Below are positions 33,656 to 45,234 of a stretch of DNA of 64,000 nt, in pieces. The notes beneath the pieces are model-generated. The model was not told the DNA's origin. It saw only the letters and a list, made by a program, of their open reading frames with translations, and did not search any database. A program made the translations under genes and the position numbers. Location of the stretch: contig JANTUC010000015.1 in the NCBI GenBank assembly GCA_026873275.1, positions 310,001-374,000 of the forward strand, read 5' to 3'. Each line of letters begins with the position of its first letter. The first letter of the stretch is position 1. The DNA is from Pseudopithomyces maydicus (taxonomy: Eukaryota; Ascomycota; Dothideomycetes; Pleosporales; Didymosphaeriaceae).

Positions 33656-34276
33656 TGCGGCTATCATGGAGTTCGAGCTGCATTTGTGGAGTTCATCGGA
33701 TAGTTCGAAATGAGCAAATATCATATATTCTCGACAACGGAGAAAGCGTCTTCCGCAATAAGTTCTAGTACCGTGAGATGTATGTTTTTCTGGAAGGATG
33801 GAGTGTATGACTCGAGCGAATCTATATGTAGATATTGCGGATAACTGTAAGATTACAGTGGAGACTTGCTTAAATCTGCGTGTAAAATGAATCCAGAGAT
33901 CTGCGTCATCTATTGCTTATTCAGTTTATAATTCCGCTGTTACTCACACGTGGTGGCTACATCATGCATGGTAAGCTCTGACATGGTTCCTATTCGCCAC
34001 ATAAATCGCTTCTCCTCGACACGGAGTTCTTCTTCACAACAACCGACCTACGGTTAACAAGATGAACAAGACCTAATAGTTTACGACTCACTATTTATTG
34101 GCTAACATATGCTGGTTGTTGATTCGTGCAACGCTGTAAGAAGGGCAATGCCGCAATGTTGAACAGGAATTTACAACACAGGACTCCGAAGGTTTGAGCC
34201 TGGTTTTGACCATATTTGTCACCCTCTACAAAGGGAAAGATAACGACAAAACTGGGAACTATTATCCCCTTCTAGT
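33656..34276. other. Intergenic gap
   Basis: No gene recognised. Promoter of the small gene at 34277 should lie at the right end. Confidence 0.45.
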
Positions 34277-34754
34277 ATGGGAGACACCATCCCAACCTCT
34301 CGCGAATTAGACGCGCAAGAAGGGTAGGTTTATATTTCGATATGGCGCGACCGGTGGAAGTATTAAAAACGCCCGTTCTACAAATGTATTGTCAATTTCC
34401 TCTAGCTCTCGTCTCATTGACATCTTCTGACGATGTGAATAGGAGCTCGCCTGCTGGTCAATCATCAGTTCATCACAAGAGTAACTCCCCTCGATCGCGG
34501 AAAACAGTTACATACATGGCCTGGGCAACCGATCCTCAGAATGAGGGAGAGATTGAAGAGACACGGGAATTCTTGACACGGTCGAGGACAAAACTCGGTT
34601 CATCACAACTTTCAAAGCTCGAAGTGGTGATTTGTCCGTTTGGGTAAGCTTAACTTTAGACGGCGCTGGTCTGAAAAAGGTGCAAGCGTATCCTAATGTT
34701 AAAAATGTGATGGTTGAACCAGAGGCGGAAAAAGATTCTGAAGATTCGAACTGA
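34277..34754 (+). CDS. Small uncharacterised fungal protein; frame broken once at an A run
   Basis: An ATG at 34277 opens a 47-nt exon (MGDTIPTSRELDAQE) that can splice at GTAGGT (34324) to an AATAG acceptor (34442). The second exon reads through VTYMAWATDPQNEGEIEETR and then stops at 34645-34647. The neighbouring frame carries on as TRFITTFKARSGDLSVWVSL and LKKVQAYPNVKNVMVEPE, ending at TGA 34752-34754. Adding one A to the run at 34590-34593 joins the two into about 119 aa. The (V/T)(W/Y)-strand, GLKKV, YPNVKNV pattern recalls small ferredoxin-like proteins common in moulds, but I cannot name a family. It may be an assembly error or a decayed gene. Confidence 0.5.
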
Positions 34755-35245
34755 GAGAGAATACTCTAATTTACAGGTATAAATCACCTAGCTGGGTACT
34801 TCCTCGTATTAATTGACATGGGTAACTTGAAGCCGCATATAACCAATCTGTATTTGTATTAAAATTGTTGCTGGATATAATACGTGCATATATACTGGAT
34901 GAAACGGAATGCCAAAAGGATACTTGACTTTGGTTCCATACTTAATACGACAGACACTTCCACATACATTCATGGTTAGACTATCGACTCAGTCGGAGAC
35001 TCAGGCCCATAATCATATACTGTAATGTATCAGCCAGGGTCAACTAAAACAAACTGGATAGGAGAGAAACGGTTCATTCCATACTTGCATACAGTATCTA
35101 GCTAGAGATCAAATGATCATCATATAGCCATCCAGTTCATCTTTAGCGCCAATACCCAATCACACCCCTATCATGTTCGAAACCAAACCAGCCCACCCCA
35201 AGATTTCTCTTTGATTGTCGCCCATGGTACACTACGCATTCCCGA
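34755..35245. other. Intergenic gap between convergent genes
   Basis: A/T-rich, no gene recognised. Confidence 0.45.
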
Positions 35246-36237
35246 TCAACCCCTCCTCGCAAGAACTTTCTCGACGACTATGATTTGTTAGCTTGCCTGA
35301 AATGTTCCACCTCCAACGACCGGACTTACTGTTGCGGCTGGCTTTGAATTCCTCATCAAATGCTCCGTAGTGTGCCTTGCGCTCAGGAAGACTCTGGGGA
35401 TACCATCCATCCTCGAAATGACGGACAGTCGTGAACCTGTATCTGCGGCACTCCTGCGCAAGAGTGGGGTCGAGCACCATGCCTTTCTTGCCGTCAACCT
35501 CGAACACCCAGATCTCGGTGACCTCAGGCTTTTCGGCTGTCTCGGGCTTTTGTTTGCCTCAGGCTTCTTGGCTGCCTTCTTGATAGCTTTTTGCAGCGGG
35601 ACTTGGTAGTCTTCTTGATGGGGGTGCTGCAACTGGGACGTGGAGCTTGTTGCTGGAGCGCAGGTTGCGATCCCAAGATCTCGTCTTGGGGACAGGCATT
35701 TCTGTGGTCATAGTAGTCAGTATGGAACTATGGGGCGATATCAGCTGGGGTATCTCATACTTGCAGTCTTTCTTGTAGCTTTGGCACCCACGCAGGTCAT
35801 ATCCAGGGATTTGATGCACGCGAAAAAGGTGGATTCCTCTTGCATCACCACGCCGTGGGAAACGGTGCGCGATGCAAGAAGTTGCATGAGGACGGCGTTG
35901 TACTCGATCTTTGGGGTTATGGTGAGGCTTCTGCTGTTACTGGGATCGTTGAAGATGTCGGGGTTGCTGAAGTTGTTAGGATCGTTCACGATGCTGGCGT
36001 TGCTGAGGCCGCTAAGATTGTCCGCGCCGTTGGGTTTGTGGTTGGGGTCGTCTATGCTGTCGTTGATTTTGCTACTGAGGCGGAAGTGTTGCCGTCAAGG
36101 GTCTTGAAGATGTGTAACGCTGTTGTAGGTGCTAGCACTCAGGTGGCAGGTAGGAGAATGAAGAGGGGAGGCGCGAAGGTGAAAGATACGCGGTCCGGAT
36201 AGGTGAGTGGATGATGTTCCTCGGTCACTGTCGACAT
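35246..36237 (-). CDS. Uncharacterised Asn/Lys-rich protein; multiple frame breaks
   Basis: Three minus-strand exons can be followed: 36237-35761, 35701-35330 and 35277-35246, with good splice sites (GTATGAG..CACAG; GTAAGT..GCTAAC..CATAG). The reading starts MSTVTEEHHPLTYPDR, meets a TGA at 36139-36141, resumes at LHIFKTLDGNTSASVAK, and after one missing base in the T run 36067-36070 continues through repeated N-D-P-N segments (NDPNNFSNPDIFNDPSN). Exon 2 has a Lys-rich stretch whose frame needs one added base at 35620-35624, 35588-35592 and 35548-35551. After that EVTEIWVFEVDGKKGMVLDP and FTTVRHFEDGWYPQSLPERK read cleanly to ...EKVLARRG. Function unknown. Four of the five defects are single missing bases in homopolymers, so assembly error is likely, but the TGA leaves true decay possible. 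Confidence 0.5.
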
Positions 36238-38814
36238 GAAGGAATATTCCATAAGATGATCAATGAATGTGAATATATGCACATGCTCTCTAGTTGAAGA
36301 GTGTGAGTATTCATACGCGTTGCAGTACGTTCAAAGAGCCAAGTCACGCCTGCTTTTCGGCTACTTCTCATCATTTTCGACTCACATATGAGATGCGCTG
36401 CATTCAAATCGATTTTTCACGCCTTCGGCTGTCTAAAACTGTCCGTAATGTATAATTGAATCACATAGCTCTCCCAGCGATATATCACTTTTACGAATCC
36501 CTCTCTTTTTTCGACTAGCTGGGTAACCGGATATGTCTCCCCTCTCCCCTCTCCCTCTCCCCTCCTATATTATTCTTAGCGTATTGAACGAAATCTTGAT
36601 TACAGAATCTTGCTATAATCAACCCTGCTCCACAACGTACAACAATACAGTAGACTAGAGCAGAGCAGAAAGTGCAGGTTTGGGTCTCCGTACGAAAAAT
36701 AGAAGATCGCGCAACAGCGTGACTAGTCACATATATATTAACAGATGTATTCATACTGTAGACCAAGAATAGAATAGATTCTATCGACTGAGTACAAATA
36801 TTTCGCACAGTCAGTCAAGTAAATACATGCTGCTACCACAAAGACACTCACTCTTGTCCACCTTCCTCCCTCACTTTGACGAACATCTAGCTTTCAATCA
36901 TTACACCGACTCAGCAGAGTATGCGAATATTGATTAGCATTTGCGTCAAATTAAATCTCCTACAGCATATTGTGACAGCAGGAAAACAGCCAGTGGCCAT
37001 GTTACTACTATCAATTTGACCAGTCGCATCAAGTCCCCTTGCTTAAATTCCTCTCGCCTACCGGCTCCGCCATACTTCTATGTCATACTCGCAGCGTCAC
37101 ACTCTCATGAAAACCCACGATAGCCCACTCATCGTCGTCGGCTCCTACATGAAGACGGATGGTCACGTCTTGAGATACATATACGCCGCCAGACCCTCCC
37201 TTCACCAGAACTCTTCTGAAGGCTCGCTGAAGCATCTCTCACAAATACTAGACCATTTTTTTAACAATAAATTGATCGCTTTCCCGCATTCCTCTACTTC
37301 TATAAGCAAGGTGAGAGATTTCTCGCTAACCATCAGTCAACATAGCATGCTTACCTACACTCTGACACGCTTTCTACATACTCCGACTCAAGCTCCAAAG
37401 TCTCGAAAATAGAACACGAAATACAATGTACATGTTTGATTCACCGCATATATTCATTCTACCCACCACAATTAAGTCACGCTCCCCAACGTTATATCAA
37501 GCGACTGACATTCTGTGAATCAAAACTACAAATTTCACAGCTTCGACAAAGTAAGAGACAATGACGCTTCACGTTTATTGTACACATTCAATTCATTTAC
37601 TCTACTCGGCTAGGGTCACACCTCTAACCTCACACCAGGTATGCAACACCGAGTGAGTCAAATGATCAATCACTTCACCACCCATACAAATGTACACCAG
37701 GCCACGTCATTCCTATCGATGCAACAAGGCCTACCACGTACCTGCCCGGCTACTTCCACGTGCTAGTAAATTAATCACACACATTGGTTTAGCTAAACTA
37801 ACATAATCGTAGGCGAGGGTAAGTCCTTCCATTAAGAGCGAGAAACAAGGGTACGTAGTGTTGAGTAACACTACGACATAAATAGGCCACTGACACAGAA
37901 TACGCACATACACAGGCACTGGTTACACATTCTAAGTCCTAAATCCTATCTCTACAGCGGTGACGCCTCATTCGTCAACACGTACGTCTAGACTCATATG
38001 ATTTGTAGATTTGTGAAAAGGTGTCGAGTCAACGCGACGTCGACGGCGTAAGAATAGCTGATAGACCCATGAACACTAGTTCTGAGTCCTACACCTGGTT
38101 TCAACGCAAGATACACATACGCATGCACGCCTTCTTGTCCACAAGACGCTGCTTGAAGCTTTACTCACCACCTGCGACAAACCAGACTCCACCCCCAAGC
38201 TCTACTCATCCCGCGTCACCTGAATATACCTAGCCCTCCTCGTCGTACTCATAGCCCTCCCGCCAGCCCATCTGCTGGCACAAAGCAGTCAGCACTGGAA
38301 GTGAACATGTATGTATACAAAGCGTAGATGTATCTAATATCTATTCAAGTTATGATGATGTGAATACACATACACAGGCAAACCTCCCATACACATGTTC
38401 ATCCGCCCATCTAATTATTCACATGCGAGACCCATACTCCGACAGTGAGAAGTTTGATTCATTCAACGTGTTCTACTCACTCTACTCACTCTACTGACTT
38501 TGTTTCTTCTATGCAGCTTACACACCATCGGCACATGTATGCGTCATGCGTTCCCCGGGCCCTATTCGACTCATCTATGCGCCACACCCGACAACTACAC
38601 TTCAAACACACTCAACAGATCTCCTTACGAGTCACTTACGAGTCATCCTTGCCACAATGGCAGGTCACGACGACGACTACAACGACAGGAATAATAATAA
38701 CATGACTCATCTACCAACTCACCAACTCACCCATCTCCAGTCACAAGAGTGTTTACATGGTAGGTGCGTGAGTCATAGTCTAGGTATATATACCGCGCCG
38801 CGCGCATCAATAGT

Positions 38815-39249
38815 ATCTCTCTCTCTCTTTCTCTCTCTGTCCTTGAACTACCTATTCCTATCCTCAGTCTTTATATCCCTCTTTTTCTACCCTTACCTAA
38901 CCCCTCTTTTTACTATCTTTTTCTCCCCCTTTTCCTCCTTCTTTTCTACTCTTTTTATCTATTCCCTTTTTTGTTTCTTCTTTTATCCCTTTTTTATCCT
39001 TTCTTCTATCCTCTTTTTTATTCATCTTTTCTACCCCTCTTTTATCCTACCCTATATTTTTATACTCTTTTTCTACCCTTATTCTTTCTCTTTATACTTC
39101 CTTCTATCTTTTTCTATCTTTTTCTACCCCTCTTCTTCTCCACTCTTTTCTACCCTACTTCTTTACCCTCTCTTTTACCTCCTCTCCTTCCCCCTCTCTT
39201 TCTACCCCCTTCCCCCGCCCTCCACCACCACCACCTCCCCCTTCCTCTC
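38815..39249 (+). repeat. Polypyrimidine tract of about 430 nt
   Basis: Almost continuous C/T sequence with short A interruptions, starting with a (TC)n run and continuing as TTTTCTACCC-like irregular units. The reverse strand is a matching purine tract. Confidence 0.8.
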
Positions 39250-39264
39250 AAAACATCCCAACAT

Positions 39265-39425
39265 CAGAAAGAGACGGAAATAAGGAATAAACTCAACACC
39301 AGCAAGAGGTGGAAAGAAAGAATAAACCTAATACTAGAAAGAGGCGAAAAAAAAGACAGAAAAAACAAACCTAACACTAAAAAGAGGCGGAAAGTCAAAA
39401 AGTCAAAAGCGGAAAACAAGGTTGA
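39265..39425 (+). repeat. Purine-rich degenerate tandem repeat
   Basis: Three related units of about 36-45 nt contain AACCTAA(C/T)ACTA-like sequence followed by AAGAGGCGGAAA-like sequence. They follow directly after the polypyrimidine tract, so strand composition flips within a few bases. Confidence 0.6.
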
Positions 39426-39554
39426 AAAGGGTGAAAATGGTTGAATAAGCATACTTTTGTCCATAGATTCATACGATAAGATAAAGATCTATGGGAAAGA
39501 AATGAAAAAAAGGCAGAAGAGAAACAGGTTAGGGTATCATACATACATATATAT

Positions 39555-39640
39555 TCATCCATCCATACGTCCATACGTCCATCCATATGTCCATACATTC
39601 GTACGTCCATCCATACGTCCAGCCGTACATCCATCCATAT
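39555..39640 (+). repeat. CATCCATACGTC-type minisatellite
   Basis: Repeated (C)ATCCATACGTCC units, 8 to 12 bases long, with small variations (ATATGTCC, ACATTCGT, AGCCGTAC). Confidence 0.75.
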
Positions 39641-39747
39641 ACACATTTTTCCTCCTCTCCTATCCCCGGCCATCCGTACTTTTGTCCATTTACACCCTTC
39701 CTCGCCTAATCCCACCCTCACATCCTCTCCTTTTCATCCCCATCCCC

Positions 39748-39787
39748 TCCCTCCACCTCCACCTCCACCTCCACCTCCACCTCCACC
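39748..39787 (+). repeat. (CCTCCA)n microsatellite
   Basis: About six CCTCCA units lie immediately downstream of the stop codon of the War1-like gene, so in its 3' untranslated region. Confidence 0.85.
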
Positions 39788-39793
39788 GCCTGC

Positions 39794-42700
39794 CTACGCA
39801 CTCCCCGGCGGCCCCCCCATATTCAGCAAAATATCCAACATATCCATACCACCGACATCGGGCCCCATGGCCGTCTGACTGATATCCGCGCCCCACTGAT
39901 CGAGCAGCGGATCCAGCGGAAGAGCGAGCCAATCCTGATCCTGGAACCCCCTCCTCCACCTCCACCACCACTTCCTCCGCCCCAATTCTGCGCCTGCCAT
40001 CCCCCACTCCCTCCCCCGTTACCACCTCCACTACCACCATCCCCCTTGCTGAACCCGTTGGCCGAGAAATTCGGCGGCGGCATCACGGAGATCTGGTTCG
40101 AGTTGATGTCGTACGACTCGAGGGTGATGCCATCCAGGGAGTTGTATCCGGGGTGCGAGATTGGGGTAGCGCGGCCGGAGGCTGTGACGCCGCGGGTGAG
40201 GCTGGGGGAGCCGGGGCGGGAGAGGCCTGTGAAGGCTGTGAAGGGGTACGTTGGGTTGGCGTGCTGGGCGGTTTGCAGCACGGAGGAGGGGGGCCCATTA
40301 TGTTTGGGGTCTCTGCGCGGGAGCGTGGCGGGGGCGTGACGCCGCGGGAGGTGCCGGCGGAGCCGTTTGCGGCGAGCCTGACGAAGCGCCCACGGATCCT
40401 ATGGGTGAGCGTGTCGACGAGGTCGGCGAAGCGGTTGCCGACGTGGACGTCGTCGATGATGGAGGTGCGGAGGGCGTAGACGGCTTGGTCGAGGAGGCCG
40501 AGGGTGTGGGCGACGTCTTTCTCGGTGGCGCCGAGGGCGAAGGTTTTCAGGAGGATGATGGCCACTGAGACGATGCGGAAGAAGGTGCGGACCGGGGCGT
40601 GCCGGAGGTAGCCCTCCGGGTAGAGGCCTTCGACGACGATGCGGAGGACGTTGCGGCTGGCGCTGACGACCTCGTCGATGTGGTGGCGGTCGTTGCCGTA
40701 CCACCGCGTCAGGGTGCTGAAGGGGATGGCGCCGCCGGTATCGTTGGAGGACGTGCCCATGCCGTTGGGTTGGGCGTGCGTCTGTTGGGGAGTGTTGTGC
40801 GTGCAGCGCTCGACGACGGCTTGCAAGGCTAATGAATTCACATAGACGCGAGTATATTCATATTCAATGGCAAGGACATGGCGAAGCTGGGGTGGAACTT
40901 TTCAACAGTCAGAGGAGACACGGCACATACACATGGGACGACAAACCTTGGGGTGCAGCATCGAAGCCACGCTTCCAGTCCACGAGGGGAGTCTGGAAGT
41001 TCTGGAGGAGCTCCGTATATTTTCCAGATTTCAACAAGTCCCGCGTCCTGCGTCGATTGGGGAAGAGCTTCAGGTTGCCCACCTCCATAATCTTGGCGAT
41101 GCGGTCCCAGAAGTCGAGCACGAGATCTTGCACAGCATGGCGCTCTTGGGTGGCGACGGATTCTAGAGGGAGTCGCTGGCCATCAGGCCGCATGCCTTGA
41201 TGCGGCGGCGGAGCTTTGATGCGAGCAACACGCTCCTGGTATAGTTCGAGGGGAGTCTTCTGCACTAAAGAATCCTCGCGCCTGACCTGGGGAGCATCGA
41301 CGTGAGTCCCAGTCTACCGCTAGTTTGTGTCACGTAGATGATGAGCAGGTCTTTGAGATGGTTCTTGCGCCTAAAGTAGGCCTTCACGGTAGCATGGGAG
41401 AGATGCTGGTTGGCCTCCTCGAACTCGACCTCGCTCGTCTCGTCAAAGACACCGATCTCGAATGCCAGCGACATGGCATTGCCAAGCAGCATCCAGCACA
41501 TGCGGTCGCTCCGCCAGCAGGGTTCGAGCCAGCTATCGATACGCTGGCCGCTCTCGCCCTTGAGCTGCTCCGATGCCGGCCCGTTTGCGGGTACATCCGG
41601 CTCGAACAATTCATCGGGTAGGACCAGCTCGTCGTCATCGTCCCCCGGGGGGAAGTGGAGAGCACGCGGGTGCCACTCGGTTAGCAGCATGAGGCTCTCG
41701 ACGGTGCCCAGGGTGCGCAAACCCTTGCGCGACAGAGGGTTCACGTCGGAGCCTGGCTGTTGACCCGCCCCGCAGAAGCCGCCACCAAACTGCTCCTGGC
41801 CAAAGATCATGCGGTCTATCATGCCCTGCAGATACTTCCACAGCTTTTCATGGATCAGGTAGGACCGCGATATCGCGCCCGGGCCCTGGGGGAAGTCGGT
41901 GGTGCGAAAACGGGTGGCGATGGTCAACAAGGTAATCACGAGCATGGGTTCCTCCTTGAGGAGTTTTGCGTGCAAGGCATGGTCGCGATAATCGGGCACA
42001 ACGATGGGCGTCAAGGGCGAGAGATATGTGTAGAAGTAATCGATGTACCGCACGGCTTCCTTGGCCGTCATCCAGCCGGCACGCACGAAGCGAAACTTGG
42101 ACCAGGCGCGCAGAGCGTCGGTGAAGGCGGCCTCGTTGGGCGGGTCTGGCAGCGAGGTGTAGGACTGCGCGATGGGTGCCTCCATGGACGGCTCTGCGGC
42201 GGCGGCGGCGGAGGCGGCAACGCGCGAGTGGTTCCGCGCATGCGTCGCCGACGTCTGCGGGCTCTGGAAGTTGGTCTGCGAGCCGGGGGTGCTGCCGGTG
42301 CCCAGCAGCGAGGGGCGATGGAGGCTGGAGGCGCTGCCGGTGCGGTGGTGCTCGATGTCACCGTTGCGGCCGGCGGCCTCGAAGAGCAGGTTCAGGGCAT
42401 CGTGGCCGCTGTAGATCTCGCCCGTCTGCAGCACGGCGGTGGACTTGTCGTTCAGCTTCTGGTCCTCCTCGTCGTGGGTGTGGGGGTTGGAGGCGGTGGT
42501 CGGGCGGCGCAGAGGCTCGTAGCGACCGACGGAGCCGCCTGGGGTCAGCGGCTGCGAGACGTAGGCACTGCCATTTGCGTCGTTGAGCTGGAGGGGCGCG
42601 GGCGGCTGCTGCTGGTGCTGCTGGTGGGCTTCGGCGGTGCGGGCGCGCTTGCGGCCGTTGCGCAGCTCGTAGTCGTCGTCCTCGTCGAGCTCGCCGCTGT

Positions 42701-42926
42701 CCGTCTTCCTCTTGCGGCGGGTGGCGGAGAAGAAGCACTCCTTGCTCTCGCGGCGGCAGCGCACGCACGGCGGGTCGTGTGGATTGTCGACGGGCCCCAG
42801 GTCGCAGCGCACCTTGCGACGGCGGCAGGGGATGCAGGCCTGGTAGGTCCGCGTGTGCTGTTGCGAGGGCTGCTGCGAGGGCGCCTGCGAGTTGCGGCCC
42901 GGTGGTGATCCCGACACGGTCGACAT
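39794..42926 (-). CDS. Zn(II)2Cys6 transcription factor, War1-like; three homopolymer frameshifts
   Basis: Read on the minus strand from the ATG at 42924-42926. The zinc cluster is at residues 31-64 (C-x2-C-x6-C-x12-C-x2-C-x6-C; starts TYQACIPCRRRKVRCD), followed by a basic RRKRK patch, a Gln-rich segment and the regulatory domain (AWSKFRFVRAGWMTAKEAVR, IDYFYTYLSPLTPIVVPDY). The long DNPHDPP insert in the cluster resembles War1-type regulators of weak-acid stress. Frame breaks at G/C runs 41289-41292, 40289-40294 and 39947-39951 each need one added base. A 118-nt intron (40946-40829) is also needed. The repaired frame continues VQKTPLELYQERVARIK, then a helical domain, a poly-Gly stretch and an acidic-hydrophobic end (GPDVGGMDMLDILLNMGG), about 1005 aa. 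That tail may be the activation domain. As written, the frame ends at 41265. Confidence 0.8.
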
Positions 42927-44299
42927 GTTTGTGTGGGTGGGTATGTGTCGGCTTGCGACGGCTCTGGCCTGCTGCGGGCTTGCGAGACGCCGACCTGGCT
43001 GTGGGTGCGTGTGCTGCTGACTCGGTCCAGTGGGGTGATTCGACCGCCAGGCAGAGCATACAATGGTCAAGGGAACTGCGCGGTATAACTTTCTCCTGTG
43101 CCGCTGCTAGGCCTGCCCTCGGTCTTGCTGAGGGAACAGTATCAACCATCACGAGCGCGGTGGGGGGCAGCGTGGGCGCTAGCACCTCGGAGGTACTGCC
43201 CGTTTGCCCTGTCCATGCCTGCGCTACACCGACTACACCGAACCGCTGCTCGTTCGCTGGATTCGCTGCTCCGACTCGTGCCAGCTGCGCTGTGGCTGTA
43301 CTGGAGCCATCGTGGGCATGTGACCCAGTGTCCCGTGCAGTGTGCTACGGTGCGTGGTTGGACGGGGCTGGAGGGTGAGCCACCGTTCACCGCCCGTGCG
43401 CGGTGGATACCTGGGCACATGTTCGTCAAAGGAAGTGGCACAGCAGGTCACGTTGGGGGTCTTCACGGAGCCACTGACGATGCCGTTTTGTTGTCTTTTC
43501 AGCTCGTTTTCAGAAGTGGCCGTAAGCGACGACGCATTGGAGGTGGAAACACGCTGCAGACTATTCCTAGAGAATGTAGGTGAATGTTCAAGAAAGATGC
43601 CATGGCATTGCACACCATTTCCGGAAAGATTCGTGAGTGGAGTGGAGTCTGAATTTATCCAAGATAAAAAAAAGATACAGGTGGACTCTTGCTGACAATC
43701 CAGCCACATCACATCCATAAACATTCGCAGGTGGAGTTTGCATTTACCCAGAGGTGGACTCTGGCTGGCAAGCCAGCCACATCACTTCCATCAACATTCG
43801 CAGGTGGAGTTTGCATTTACCCAGAGGTGGACTCTTGCTGGCAAGCCAGCCACACCGCATCACCAATTACCCTCGAAAATATTCCTACTTGCAGTCACCA
43901 ATCCTCCACTGCACCCACAACATCCACAAGCTTACTCACCGCGGCTGACAATCCTCAGCCACTCAGAGGCCAGAAATGTAGACTCCTCCGCTGCTCGAAT
44001 AGCACAGGTTATATATACATCGCGATACGCAGGACAGCCATGGTGTGCATCCCAAGCTCCCATTGATAGACACCACTTGGAGTGCGTGACCAAAGCCCTC
44101 GGGGCGATTCAAACGTATGGCCCGTTCTTCAGACATGCCGCCCACCAGCGTACATAACTCCCTCACTTTCTCTCTTCTGCCCTCTTCTGCCCTCCTCTAT
44201 GGGTATCCAAAGTGACCAAGGCGGTGGAGAAGTGCGGCGTGAAGCAGGAAGACAGACTCCTGCTCTTGCCGTATTTAACACCGAGGCATGAGTATTTGT
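42927..44299. other. Intergenic: promoter of the War1-like gene with a 73-bp tandem repeat
   Basis: No supported gene. An upstream ATG at 43070 is in frame with the regulator and could add 48 residues, but MSTVSGSPPG at 42926 looks more natural. The tandem repeat at 43680-43853 is listed separately. Confidence 0.5.
43680..43853. repeat. 73-bp tandem direct repeat, about 2.4 copies
   Basis: Copies begin at 43680, 43753 and 43826 with GGTGGACTCT. Each contains GGTGGAGTTTGCATTTACCC, and the two later copies contain the perfect palindrome GCTGGCAAGCCAGC. Copies 2 and 3 are nearly identical; copy 1 has several changes. Confidence 0.9.
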
Positions 44300-45234
44300 T
44301 CAAAAGTCTTTCATCAGGTCGTTGACTGCTTTGGTGGCGAAGCGCTTGCGCTCTTCTTCGGACATGCCTTGGCTGGTTTCTATACACAATCAGTCACTGA
44401 TAAAGCTCGCACATGTAGAATGCACATACCTTTGATAGCAACCATGCGGCGCATCAGCCCCTCGAGCTCCTCCACCTGCGCCTCCTCGTCATCATCAAGC
44501 CCGTGGACAGCATTCTTCATCCCAAACAGCTCCATGCCCATCTCTCTCTCTTCTTCATCGAGACCTTCTCCAAACGCATCGTCGTCAAAGTCGAGATCAT
44601 CATCACCGCCACCGTCCCACTCCTGCGCTTTGATCGCGTCCTCCACCCTCTTCATGCCTGTCTCCTCGCCGAACTGGTTCTTCCCCTTCGCCTCGCTGTC
44701 CACGAACTCGAAGCCGTACTCCATGCACAGGTCATCCCAGTCTTCTGCGCTCTTCTCCAGATACGGCGTCGTGCTCTGCGGCATGGCTACTGCCAGGCGC
44801 ACCTGGTCGTCGCTGAAGCCGCAGGCTGCTTCGATGACCTTGGCGACCGCCTGCATTGTGTCTTTTATGGTAGCTACTTCCGCTTCCGTGACGGGCTTCT
44901 TGAAGCAGTAGATCCACGCGCCAACCACGGTGACAACCTCTTTTGCTTCAGGCTTTGAGAATTCGGTGCGCCATTCCGAAACGTTGGGTATCTCGTCGAT
45001 CCATATGGGTAGCTTCGCGGTGTAGTATTTGGTTTCGACGTTCCACTCGTGGGAGAGGCCGGCGGTCGTGTCGGTGATAAGTTCTGGGGCGGACCCGGTG
45101 AGGTCTGCAGAGTCACGTTAACGGCCGCCTTCCATTCTCTGCGGAGCAAAAGGCACGGTACCCTTGAGCAGCGAAAGGACGCCCGACCCCGGGGCGCCTA
45201 TGGCAAGGATGCGCCGCGGGTTGTGGATCTCCAT
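44300..45234 (-). CDS. IRC6: Alpha/gamma-adaptin-binding protein p34 (AAGAB/IRC6-like)
   Basis: Three minus-strand exons (45234-45162, 45104-44430, 44379-44300) join in frame to 275 aa. The N-terminus carries a P-loop-like glycine turn (ILAIGAPGSGVLSLLK, about residues 9-24), then SHEWNVETKYYTAKLPIWID, and a Rab-like core with VVGAWIYCFKKP, as in the p34/AAGAB family and yeast Irc6. The second half is strongly acidic (DDDLDFDDDAFGEG, then a Glu-rich helix) and ends MSEEERKRFATKAVNDLMKD. In other organisms these proteins bind clathrin adaptor subunits and assist AP-1/AP-2 assembly in the cytosol. For intron 2 the acceptor GTGTATAG is chosen over a later CCAG because only it keeps the acidic C-terminal helix in frame. 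The gene lies beside SMD3 in the same direction. Confidence 0.85.

Larger units (their letters stand above)
36238..39793. other. 3.5-kb gene desert with low-complexity sequence
   Basis: No supported gene. The left 2.5 kb is pyrimidine/A-rich with scattered ACTC motifs, for example CTACTCACTCTACTCACTC near 38475. The right part holds a polypyrimidine tract, purine-rich repeats, a CATCCATACGTC minisatellite and a CCTCCA microsatellite, listed separately. Confidence 0.6.

Noticed and set aside
38546..39283. 245-codon plus-strand frame, Phe/Ser/Leu-rich, looking like a membrane protein
   Set aside because: It is simply a translation of the polypyrimidine tract; C/T codons give Phe, Ser, Leu and Pro.
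41760..42908. 382-codon plus-strand frame
   Set aside because: Antisense to the War1-like zinc-cluster gene; Gly/Ala/Arg-rich shadow.
44288..44911. 207-codon plus-strand frame, Ser-rich
   Set aside because: Antisense of the IRC6-like gene; the Ser runs mirror its acidic codons.
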